From contig OX419759.1 in NCBI GenBank assembly GCA_948567375.1, positions 11,066,744 through 11,130,743 on the forward strand: 64,000 nt of DNA, given 5' to 3'. The stretch's first letter is position 1. Each line of letters opens with the position of its first letter. Position numbers and translations under genes: made by a program. Below are positions 1 to 10,000 of this stretch, piece by piece. The DNA comes from Lunularia cruciata (taxonomy: Eukaryota > Streptophyta > Marchantiopsida > Lunulariales > Lunulariaceae). The notes below the pieces were generated by a model. It saw nothing but the letters and a program-made list of their open reading frames with translations, ran no database searches and was not told the DNA's origin.

Positions 1-242
1 TCAACCCCATTTTTCTTTCCCGGCAACGACGGGACACATGAATCCATGTCCCATACTTTCACATGATTTTCGGCCTCCTGCATTGTCCCTCTCAATCTGT
101 ACACTTCTCGCTTGGCATTTACTTATGCTTCCATCTTTGATTCATTACCCTGAAGCTTGTACATACTTGCGTCTCCCGTTCCACAACTCCACATGCAGAC
201 TTAGTCTTCTCTGATCCATCAAACAAATGAGTCCCTTGTCCT

Positions 243-776
243 TCAATCAATCTTCTGGACAAAGTAGGTCTCTGCTTCCACCGGAAAGGAAGACAGATTG
301 CAAAGGACAGTCCTCATTTCTGTGATGGATCGATCGTTGATGAGGATATCTCCGAGAACTATGGCTGGACCACTCGGCTTCTCAATTACCAGCCCTTGTG
401 GATTCCACCGGCTGTAAGATCCGCAAGATCCTCCTGTTGAGTGAGAAAATGCAACAGTCGGTCCCACAGACCATTCATGGGGAAGTTGATCTTGACTCTG
501 TTCCACCATATTTGATGCCCCGGCCAAAGAATGGTGCGGAGTTGAGATCCTAACCGGCATACTTTCGTTCAGGCAAAAAACGATGGTCATATTTATTGAT
601 TGACTGAACTGAGCTCCTTCTCCACTTGATCCATATCCACCTTGTCTGAATGCAAATGGGTATAAACAGCCACTGAAACCAGTGGATTTCCATAGGAGAA
701 ACGTCCTGCAAAGTGAAAGGAAATGAAGTTCATTTCCCCGGTGGATCCAGCGTGGACGAGGTAGCCTAGGATCCAC
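243..776 (-). CDS. hypothetical open frame, possible exon(s), unrecognised
   Basis: This is a 177-codon open frame with no stop. A good acceptor (a pyrimidine-rich stretch ending TTTGCAG) lies inside its first third, so the real exon may begin near 690. The two other minus frames also hold coding-like stretches over parts of it, so the true frame is uncertain. The product has scattered Cys and Gly/Ser and no motif I recognise. It could be the 3' part of a minus-strand gene whose upstream exons lie at 1.2-1.6 kb. Alternatively it is chance openness, since the base composition here is less AT-rich than in the repeat regions. Nothing recognisable was found in 1-242. Confidence 0.25.
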   Translation of the reverse strand: MDPRLPRPRWIHRGNELHFLSLCRTFLLWKSTGFSGCLYPFAFRQGGYGSSGEGAQFSQSINMTIVFCLNESMPVRISTPHHSLAGASNMVEQSQDQLPHEWSVGPTVAFSHSTGGSCGSYSRWNPQGLVIEKPSGPAIVLGDILINDRSITEMRTVLCNLSSFPVEAETYFVQKID

Positions 777-1410
777 TATTCATTCTCAGTGATTGAATAG
801 TTTGTAATTACTGTACAGAAGTAGCTCAGAAAAGCATCAAGCAACAACATTCAGCTATTGCTACATAAGACTTAAATTCGATGTAAATTTCTACTTGACT
901 CCACAAAGGCTAAAATAACAGTTGGATACCTGCGCTATGCATAGGGCCAAATTCCTGTAGTCAATTTATATTGCAATGCTTGGCTACGCTACCATTGACC
1001 ATCTGAAGTGTTCTTTAACTTCATCTCTCCAACGAGCAATTGCTCGGAAGAATCATACATCCTTTCTCATCGTGGATCTAAACCTCTCGAGCTCAATGCT
1101 CCGTCTCCCATCCCCGTCGATTCTCGAGTCGTGTAGAATGCCCTCCAGTTTCCATAATGTTTCATACAATCGGCACCATATTACAACTCTTGATAGAGTA
1201 TCTGGTTCCCGCCCGGGAGAATAGCATGCTCTCGATACTCAACGCAGGGTAAGGGAAATTCAATGGAGAGTATATGCCCGTGAATGGATCTCTTAAGTGG
1301 GCCTGGTGCTGATGCAGATGATAAAACCTGAGCAATAATGCGAGTGCAATTTGTGAAGAGATTCATAATATTGAGTTGACGTAAGCTTTTTCCTGTCCGG
1401 TTTCGTCCGT

Positions 1411-1587
1411 CTATGCTAGATTTGGCTCCCGATGTAGGTTTATGTACAGCACACTCGCTACAAAAGCCAGCAATCCAAGAGGAACGTAAAAGAAAAGGAA
1501 AATAGAAGTAGACGGGGGTGTTATCAGCAAAGCAGCTGACAAAATAGGAAATTCTTGAAGTTCTCTTTTTCCTCTGAAATATGGCAT
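1411..1587 (-). CDS. possible small exon with a transmembrane segment
   Basis: A 58-codon frame whose central part is strongly hydrophobic, with a PLGLLAFVASVLY core preceded by a Pro/Ser/Thr-rich turn. It would make one membrane helix. A second minus frame covering 1181-1597 is also open, so which of the two is used is not clear. The segment vaguely recalls the membrane hairpin of plant glycerol-3-phosphate acyltransferases, but no catalytic block is visible nearby and I do not assign that function. It could be the membrane exon of a gene running on towards 243-776. Confidence 0.18.
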   Translation of the reverse strand: MPYFRGKRELQEFPILSAALLITPPSTSIFLFFYVPLGLLAFVASVLYINLHREPNLA

Positions 1588-1599
1588 CGATTACCACAT

Positions 1600-3650
1600 G
1601 TACATACTAAAAGTTCTCTTGCATCGGGGGCCGGAAGGAGTATAATCAGTTCAGTGAATGAAATTATAAAAAGCTTCTGAAAAGCTTCTGACACGTTCTA
1701 CGAATTTGAATTCCTTGAATCGGATTAAATACTCACAAACAATACGCTTGTAATCAATTCGTTGCCGATCGCGTACTGAAATTGTATTACGGGATGATGC
1801 ACTCAGTGCACTGGACGTACTCAACGTCTAAGTTCGCTTCAGAGGACTGTATTGTTCAATTGTGGATTCAAGTGCATAGTTCTACCATCATGATTTCCTG
1901 CATCCAATTTGTTGTTCGGGTAAAGTTTATCAGATTTTGGACCTTTCGGAAATGAATGCTTCAACATGTAAAAATAGTGTTGGATTCTTTGAATGATCCA
2001 TCCCCACAGCAGATACCATAAGTAGTTTCCTTATCTTGCTTGGGAGGAAAAGGCGACCGCGTAGGATAACAAGAAATGGGAAGACCTCATCGAGCGGAAC
2101 AAGGATAAAACATGACAGGTAAAGTTGGGCTAAGCCCCAATAGTATCGGTATTACAACTCTGCCCTACTCTTGCTTCTGGGTCCTCACTTCCATTTGCGC
2201 TTTTGCTTGGGTTGCCTGCAACCCAAGTGTGTAACCTGGCGTTGTCTGTATAGATAGTAAACAAAGTGGATGGCACGTCCACCCAAACACAGTCTCAAAA
2301 TCGATCTATTGAGCGGAGTAAGAATGAACCGCTGAGATAGTGTGCAGAGCTCAGCGTGAGGCGGGTAACAGAGTATTCATCGTCTCCCACCCGCTTTGTG
2401 AAGTCAAGGGATAACGTTCTTGAGTGTGATAGGGCAAAATTTCTCTGGGATCATCTCCTGGCAACAATTCTGTGAATTCATTGTCTCAGGATGGAATGGT
2501 ACCGGCCTTAGTTTGGGAGATTCAAAGTGACTTTATTTGCTCCCGTAAAATCCAATATAGGAAAGAAAACTGTGGCACGGACGAGCAAGAAATGTCTAGG
2601 AGCTCAAATGAACTCCGAATCCGGTTAAGGCAGGTCCTTATTGTGAAGGCGTCCCTGGGTTTTCTCTTTTACTAGTTCTTTGCCCAGTTCTCCCTTTTGC
2701 CCATCGATAATATGCAGGTCCACATTTTTTCAGTCTTCACATCATTCATTCACTCAACATAGTAATGGCCCTAAACTCGCTCCTTTAGCGCCCCCTCTCT
2801 CCGGGTATTTCTTTACTTGTCGAATTTGCGACCATCAGTTCTACAGTGTTTAGAATTGCTCCATGTCATCTGCTTACAATTCACTGATCTGCTTCTGGCA
2901 TCTCTATCATCCGTTGTTGATGCCAGCCACAGAGCCGTTATTTCATCTTCTAGATGGCCATGCACACTAGCTTCTCATTTAATCTAGACTATTGCTGATC
3001 ATTCCCACGTGATATTGATGCGAGTTGTGCCACAGGGGCCATCTTCTCTAGTTCGCTTCCTCCCATATTGAACTGATTCTGCCTTTGACGTATTTCGGCA
3101 CACTATCAGCTACCTATTGTCCTTCATATCTGCTTCCACCCCCATGCCCCAGTATTTTGGCTGACACTTTTTCTCGTCCAGGGGTGTACCTGCTCGCCCC
3201 GCCACCAGCTCCCGCTCCAGCTGTATCATGCCTATTTAACAACTCACTTTATTAGGTCGCAACCCATTGGAAATCAAACCTTACCTGTTGGATCCAGTAG
3301 CCGCCCAACAACTCCTAAAAGAAGCACAGATGGGTGGACCTCGTATTTGGCTCTTTCAGAAGTAATATCAGTTTTCATCTGGATGTTAGGTAGATTAACA
3401 AATGATCCACTGTCAATATCTTATGTTAACAACGTATTAAAATTTTATGCATCTACTGCCTCCGATTGCTTCTAGTGTTCATAAACCTCACACTTTCATG
3501 CTTCCACTTTTGTAGATCTCTTGGCTTCTCTGTTTAGTGTACCTACTATTGAGCAACTTGTACTCCGCTCCGCTTCCAGAAAATGATGACCTCCACCAAA
3601 AGTTAGATCATCTTACCATTGCCCAAAACTCCTGATATGCTTGCAACAAT
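1600..3650. other. no gene recognised
   Basis: Only short frames without protein-like character are present. The one recognisable item is the dispersed repeat at about 2045-2160. No tRNA-like or other RNA structure was noticed. Confidence 0.5.
2045..2160 (+). repeat. dispersed ~115-bp repeat, copy 1
   Basis: It begins with a GGCGACCGCGTAGGATAA-type core, followed by a GGGAAGAC-TCATC-AGC block, an AAGGATAAAA block and a GGTAAA-TTGG block. The same blocks occur in the same order and orientation at 50,244-50,365. Shorter versions lie near 51,920-51,990, 53,350-53,400 and 61,018-61,085. No open frame is shared among the copies, so a non-coding repeat is the simplest reading. Confidence 0.6.
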
Positions 3651-3659
3651 GGATGATTG

Positions 3660-3835
3660 AAGTTCCAGGTCATAGTAAGGTCCCCGCAACTTTATGACAG
3701 TCCTCCATTTTCGAAGTCTGCAGGTGAAAGAGTTGCCCAAATGAGTCCGGCAGTCAGTACAGTTCTTCACACCAGAAGTTGGCTCATTAACCTTCTAAAA
3801 CTCTCCCGAATGAGCTGCAACTTATTATTGTACAA
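3660..3835 (-). pseudogene. decayed leucine-rich-repeat unit downstream of the HNL gene
   Basis: On the minus strand this reads as fragments equivalent to CEEL..LPDSFGQL.LQ and a following L.L..SFRRL, interrupted by a stop and frameshifts. The DNA aligns by eye with the 144-bp LRR units of the HNL gene, including the GAGTTGCCCAAATGAGTCCGGCAG stretch and the TTCTTCACACCAG stretch. It lies about 0.65 kb beyond the present stop codon. It is probably a remnant of a longer LRR array or of a second receptor. Confidence 0.6.
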
Positions 3836-3927
3836 GATTCTTAGAATTCAAACGGAATTCCAAAATCAAGTAGGCAGTAACCAAAATTTTCAAAACGTAT
3901 CTAATCGTAGCTGTCTACACATCAATT

Positions 3928-4490
3928 ATAAAATATAAAGAGTACTAAAAGATACTCATTTCTGCAGATTTCCTCTTATTATAGATCTAGTCACATGAAA
4001 TGAAGAATGGATTACCAGCATGTTAGTATGCAAGTCTAAACTATGGAACACTCCGTGCTGCTTGGCTTACCTCTCTTGATTAAGCCAAGCTCTTGATTGA
4101 ACTCGTGTCCGGTCAAGAAGGGGCCGCCCAGCCCTTAACGCCTGCTCATTCCTTCTTACCCAGCCGCTAGCATCTCCATGGTGTTTTCAAACTCTAAACT
4201 CCAATGAAAACACGTTTTTGCTCAATATTTGCAAAATGGTTGGCATAGAGACTATACATTCTCGGGTTTCTTGCAAACAGTTTTTAGTTTCATTCTGTAC
4301 CTGATCCATTGGTGTTGAAAACTGTCATGATATTTATGTCAAGTAACACATCATTCACAAAATATAAAGAGTACTAAAAGATACTCATTTCTGCAGATTT
4401 CCTCTTATTGTAGATCTAGTCACATGAAATGTAGAAAGGATTACCTGCACGTTATGCAAGTTCTAAACTATGGAACACACGGCCGGAGTT
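3928..4490. repeat. pair of ~120-bp direct repeats in the HNL 3' flank
   Basis: The segments 3928-4050 and 4362-4480 share nearly the same sequence, starting AATATAAAGAGTACTAAAAG and ending near CTATGGAACAC. The second copy runs into the last codons of the LRR exon. The spacing is about 433 bp. The pair fits a local duplication of the 3' end of the gene, consistent with the decayed LRR unit further downstream. Confidence 0.75.
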
Positions 4491-7049
4491 CTTCACACCC
4501 GGTCAAATCTAGTTTCTCCAATTTGGCTAACCTTCCTAAACTGTCGGGAAGGCCCTGCAACGTTTTGCACTCCCAAATGTCCAAAGCCTGCAACAGAGTA
4601 AGTTCCCCAAGGGAATCCGGCAGCGATCGGAGTTCTTCACATTTGCCCAACGCTAGTTTCTCCAATTTGGCTAACATTCCTAAACTGTCGGGAAGGCCCT
4701 GCAACGTTTTGCACCCCCAAATGTTCAAATCCTGGAACAGAGTAAGTTCCCCCAGGGAATCCGGCAGCGATCGGACTTCTTCACATTGGATAAACGCTAG
4801 TTTCTCCAATTTGGCTAACCTTCCTAAACTGTCGGGAAGGCCCTGCAACGTTTTCCACTCCTTAATTTTCAAATCCTGCAAGAGAGTAAGTTCCCCAAGG
4901 GAATCCGGCAGCGATCGGAGTTCTTCACATTGGATAAACGCTAGTTTCTCCAATTTGGCTAACCTTCCTAAACTGTCGGGAAGGCCCTGCAACGTTTTGC
5001 ACCCGCTAATTTTCAAATCCTGCAACAGAGTAAGTTCCCCAAGGGAATCCGGCAGCGATCGGAGTTCTTCACACCAGCCCAACGCTAGTTTCTCCAATTT
5101 GGCTAACCTTCCTAAACTGTCGGGAAGGCCCTGCAACGTTTTGCACCCCCAAATCTCCAAATCCTGCAACAGAGTAAGTTCCCCAAGGGAATCCGGCAGC
5201 GATCGGAGTTCTTCACATTCGCCCAACGTTAGTTTCTCCAATTTGGCTAACCTTCCTAAACAGTCGGGAAGGCCCTGCAACGTTTTGCCCCCTGAAATGT
5301 TCAAATCCTGCAACAGAGGAAGTTCCCCAAGGGAATCCGGCAGCGATCGGAGTTCTTCACACCCGGTCAAATCTAGTTTCTCCAATTTGGCTAACCTTCC
5401 TAAACTGTCGGGAAGGCCCTGCAACGTTTTGCACCCGCTAATTTTCAAATCCTGCAAGAGAGTAAGTTGCCCAAGGGAATCCGGCAGCGATCGGAGTTCT
5501 TCACACCAGCCCAACGCTAGTTTCTCCAATTTGGCTAACCTTCCTAAACTGTCGGGAAGGCCCTGCAACGTTTTGCACCCGCAAATCTTCAAATCCTGCA
5601 ACAGAGGAAGTTGCCCAAGGGAATCCGGCAGCGATCGGAGTTCTGCACACCCACTCAAAGATAGTGTCTCCAATTTGGCTAACCTTCCTAAACTGTCGGG
5701 AAGGCCCTGCAACGTTTTGCACCCCGAAATCTCCAAACCCTGCAACAGAGTAAGTTGCCCAAGGGAATCCGGCAGCGATCGGAGTTCTTCACACCCGGTC
5801 AAATCTAGTTTCTCCAATTTGGCTAACCTTCCTAAACTGTCGGGAAGGCCCTGCAACGTGTTGCACCCCCAAATCTTCAAATCCTGCAACAGAGTAAGTT
5901 CCCCAAGGGAATCCGGCAGCGATCGGAGTTCTTCACACCCGGTCAAATTTAGTTTCTCCAATTTGGCTAACCTTCCTAAACAGTCGGGAAGGCCCTGCAA
6001 CGTTTTGCACCCTGAAATGTTCAAATCCTGCAACAGAGGAAGTTCCCCAAGGGAATCCGGCAGCGATCGGAGTTCTTTACACCCGGCCAAATCTAGTTTC
6101 TCCAATTTGGCTAACCTTCCTAAACTATCGGGAAGGCCCTGCAACGTTTTGCACCCGCTAATTTTCAAATCCTGCAAGAGAGTAAGTTGCCCAAGGGAAT
6201 CCGGCAGCGATCGGAGTTCTTCACACCCGGTCAAATCTAGTTTCTCCAATTTGGCTAACCATCCTAAACTGTCGGGAAGGCCCTGCAACGTTTTGCACCC
6301 CCAAATCTTCAAATCCTGCAACAGAGTAAGTTCCCCAAGGGAATCCGGCAGCGATCGGAGTTCTTCACAGTGGCCCAACGCTAGTGTCTCCAATTTGGCT
6401 AACCTTCCTAAACTGTCGGGAAGGCCCTGCAACGTTTTGCACTCCCAAATGTGCAAAAACTGCAACAGAGTAAGTTCCCCAAGGGAATCCGGCAGCGATC
6501 GGAGTTCTTCACATGTGCCCAACGCTAGTGTCTCCAATTTGGTTAACCTTCCTAAACTGTCGGGAAGGCCCTGCAACGTTTTGCACCCCCTAATTTTCAA
6601 ATCCTGCAAGAGAGTAAGTTGCCCAAGGGAATCCGGCAGCGATCGGAGTCCTTCACACCAGCTCAAATCTAGTTTCTCCAATTTGGTTAACCTTCCTAAA
6701 CTGTCGGGAAGGCCCTGCAACGTTTTGCACCCCCTAATTTTCAAATCCTGCAAGAGAGTAAGTTGCCCAAGGGAATCCGGCAGCGATCGGAGTCCTTCAC
6801 ACCAGCTCAAATCTAGTTTCTCCAATTTGGCTAACCTTCCTAAACTGTCGGGAAGGCCCTGGAACTTGCACCTCTGAATTTGCAAATCCTGCAAGAGAGT
6901 AAGTTGCCAAAGGGAATCGATCCATCGGAGTTCTTTACACCAGGACAACTCCAGTTTCTCCAATTTGGGTAGCCTGGGTAAGCCCGCCAACTTATCACAA
7001 TCGTCAATTGTCAAATCCTGCAATTTACCAAGTTGGCCAAATGAAAGCC
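4468..7049 (-). CDS. HNL exon 6: leucine-rich repeat domain
   Basis: It codes for about 860 residues made almost wholly of 24-residue LRRs in alternating pairs: LQGLPDSLGRLAKLEKL with L..CEEL, then RSLPDSLG.LTLLQDL with I.GCKTL. The acceptor is CTCACTTTCAG|GG, phase 1. The N-terminal three repeats are divergent and the last ends at a TAG after ELRPCVP. Variable residues cluster at the predicted solvent-exposed positions (such as WCEEL, GCEEL, ECEEL, QCEEL), as expected for a recognition surface. Confidence 0.92.
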
Positions 7050-10000
7050 CTGAAAGTGAGAAATGTGTCCAAATAAATCTCACTAGGATTGATTTTCTGG
7101 ACTGACAGAATACTCAATTAGTCCACCTTTGTTGAGAAGTGATTGCAGTCTTCTTTGCTGGAAGTTTACTAAGTTTACTGACCTCATTCTCGGTAACGGC
7201 TTCCTCCCTTCCACTTCCACTGTGTTGCTCTGTTGAATTGATTATATCATCCGTACTTACACAAATGGATTTCAAGTGGCTTCCTTCGGTAGGACTTGGG
7301 TCATCGAACGAAGCCGCCAAGGGACCATCAACTGCCAGAATGATCAAATCCTTGTTCGTCGAACTCTTTAATACAGTTTTAGAACGTTGCCAAGCTGTCC
7401 ACCGGAGCATGAGCAGACCCGGTGGCAACTGGAAATGACCTTCTCGACACCGCTTGCACGCTGCATCTGAGTAAGTCCAGTCCCTCACTATCAGGTAACG
7501 AAGGTTTGTAAGTTGCGACACAACGCTCCACGCCTCTCTCATTTCGCAAGGTCTGCCGTCTTCACAACACTCCTCGTCGCTAAGATCCGGAACTAACGAT
7601 TCGCTGTACTCTCTCCGGCTAGCCTTCGTTTCTATCGCGTATGCACCCCCATTTTCCAATCCTCGAGCTCCCTTCAATCATGTAAACAAGAGGAATATGG
7701 TTCAAATACGTGTGGTATGCTCCAACTTGCACAAGCCCATGTCTAAGCTATCAAATAGGCATACAAGGAGAACCATAACCAAAGCATGCTGAACTAAGCT
7801 GAAGCTAAATTTGAGAGAAAAAGGAAGCAGCTCCACAGCTAGCAAGAACAAGTGGCATGGCGTGAGTCAAGTCTATTAACATCCGGCCTTCTCATATCAC
7901 AGTGTTCAGAAACTGATTTTGAAACAAACAATATCACAAGCTGCCCTATCCAAAAGTTCATAGTCATCATGTTTCAGTACCTACAAGGAATCTAAATGTC
8001 AGGGGAAAGTGAAAATTGAGGGATGTACGAAATCTACATCTGCAAGTGAATGCTGGGGGAATACTGCAATATATCCATGTGCTGACCACTCCATTGGTTA
8101 GAAACATAAAGGCGTGTACACAAAGGAGGAGTGAGGAGTCGCAATCGTCCACGGCTAAAGCATGATGCTGTCCTGCACCAGAAATGAGAGCACATACATT
8201 CTGTGGCTAGATCTTTAGAAACGGCACTCGCATTTCAATGAAACAAGAGGAACAAGTCCGTAGAGGAACTTGACACACACCTTGATGCCACCATCGATTG
8301 GCAATGTCGTTATTCTGCGTTTCTCCTTTGCAATGACTCTGGCTAAATTCCTGAGATGCTCGTGTACTTGAGGTACAAAAGGCACGTCACGGAACCAGCT
8401 TGCTGTATCATGATCATGGACAAGAGACCTTGCGACCAGAGTTTCCCAAATAGTGCGTGCGTTACTGTACAGTTTTGACCAAACCAACATAACTTGTTCA
8501 AAAGTAAACCCTGCAACGTCCGGGGGAGAATAGTGAACATTGTGTCGGAGTCCAAAATGCTTGGGGCTATCCGAAAATATGCATGCGGCATCCAGAAATA
8601 TTTCTAGCTCTTCTGCGCAAAGCCCATCAGTACTAACCCTTAGCTTAGCCCATATCTGCTTGTCTAAATTACCGGTGCGGCTTACTGCTTGCAGGGCTCC
8701 GGGTATCTCTTCCCATCTCTTCCTTTCCGCAGTCCCTCTAAGTAGCCTTCCAATCACCTCTAGGGTGAGAGGCAATCCATCGCATTCCTTCACTATATCT
8801 CCCACAATCTCCTTCAAGGCTTCCAGAGGTTCCCTTTTGTTGTCGAAAGCATGTGATATAAACAGTTTTCTTGCATTTTCCGGCCGTAAAGTTGATACAT
8901 CACAAACATACTTGTCGCAATCGTCTAGCATGTTGAAAAGTTCCTTATCTCGACTTGTGACGATGAAACAACTTCCTTCCACATCATGCTCTACAGCTAT
9001 ATCCCTTAAGAGCTCTATATGATGTTGTCTGTCAACATCATCAAAGATAAAAAGGATTCTTTTTCCTCTCATCTTACCCCATGTATCTTCTTTGTACTCG
9101 CCTTCAAAAGAAGGACTTATATGTGCCCAGATTTCTCGCTTGAGACATCTTTTATCACCTTGAATATTTTTTACTTCTTGTACAAAACAAACGTACTCAA
9201 ACTGATCGTTGATCTCGTTGAAGATCAAATTTGCAATGGTGGTTTTCCCAACTCCTCCCATGCCAAAAATTCCAATAAAACGACGTTTCCGACCAATCTC
9301 TGCAAGAATTGACTTCATAAGGGACTCTGTACCCACGACCTCCCTGGGAATCCGCTTCTTCAGAGCTGCATGATCATGTGAAACACTTCTTTGTTCCTGC
9401 ATACAGGTAGAAAGCAAGTCGAAGGTCCGAGGTGTATAAATCTTCGGAATTTCCCGATATGGACGAAATCATGAATTTGGAGGAAAAAATGTGGAAGAGA
9501 ATAGTTACTGGATACACGAGTGTATGATGACATGTTTTGGTAATATATTCAAGATTACCTTGACTTTGCCTTTTACGCGATCAATCAATGTGAGTAAGAA
9601 TTGGAACATGTTGGAACTCTTTCTCTCTGCCCTACACAGAGAAATATGATCTGCAGCGACCGTGATGAAGTTCCCTCCCAACCGCGCAGATGCTTCCTCT
9701 ACAATGATCATGCTCGTTTCACCTGTGGCCTGCGTAGATTAAAATCATGAATGCATCTTCATGAGCTTTATTAATTAGAACCCAAGAACGCATCACGTGA
9801 CTACATGTTTTATTCAGGAAATGTCTTGCGTAATCAAACTAAACATCAATCTGAACAACAATAGACTCAATGCCCTTGATATTTTCAGAACAGTTAGACC
9901 TCATGGAGAATATAATAACATTTGTCCAATATTCGCGCCCGTTTGCGTTAAGGTGAAAGCTTCACGGTAGTTTATTTTATTTACCCGATCCGGATAGATG

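Noticed and set aside
4424-6877. 817-codon plus-strand open frame across the LRR exon
   Set aside because: It is the antisense shadow of 144-bp units: a unit length divisible by three with no stop in this frame makes any number of copies open. The minus frame encodes clear LRRs.
4490-6900. Regularly spaced repeats suggesting a CRISPR or satellite array
   Set aside because: The repeats are contiguous 144-bp coding units without unique spacers, and they translate to LRRs.
8540-9312. Plus-strand frames of 97-160 codons
   Set aside because: Antisense shadows of the NB-ARC exon; no motif and no splice context.
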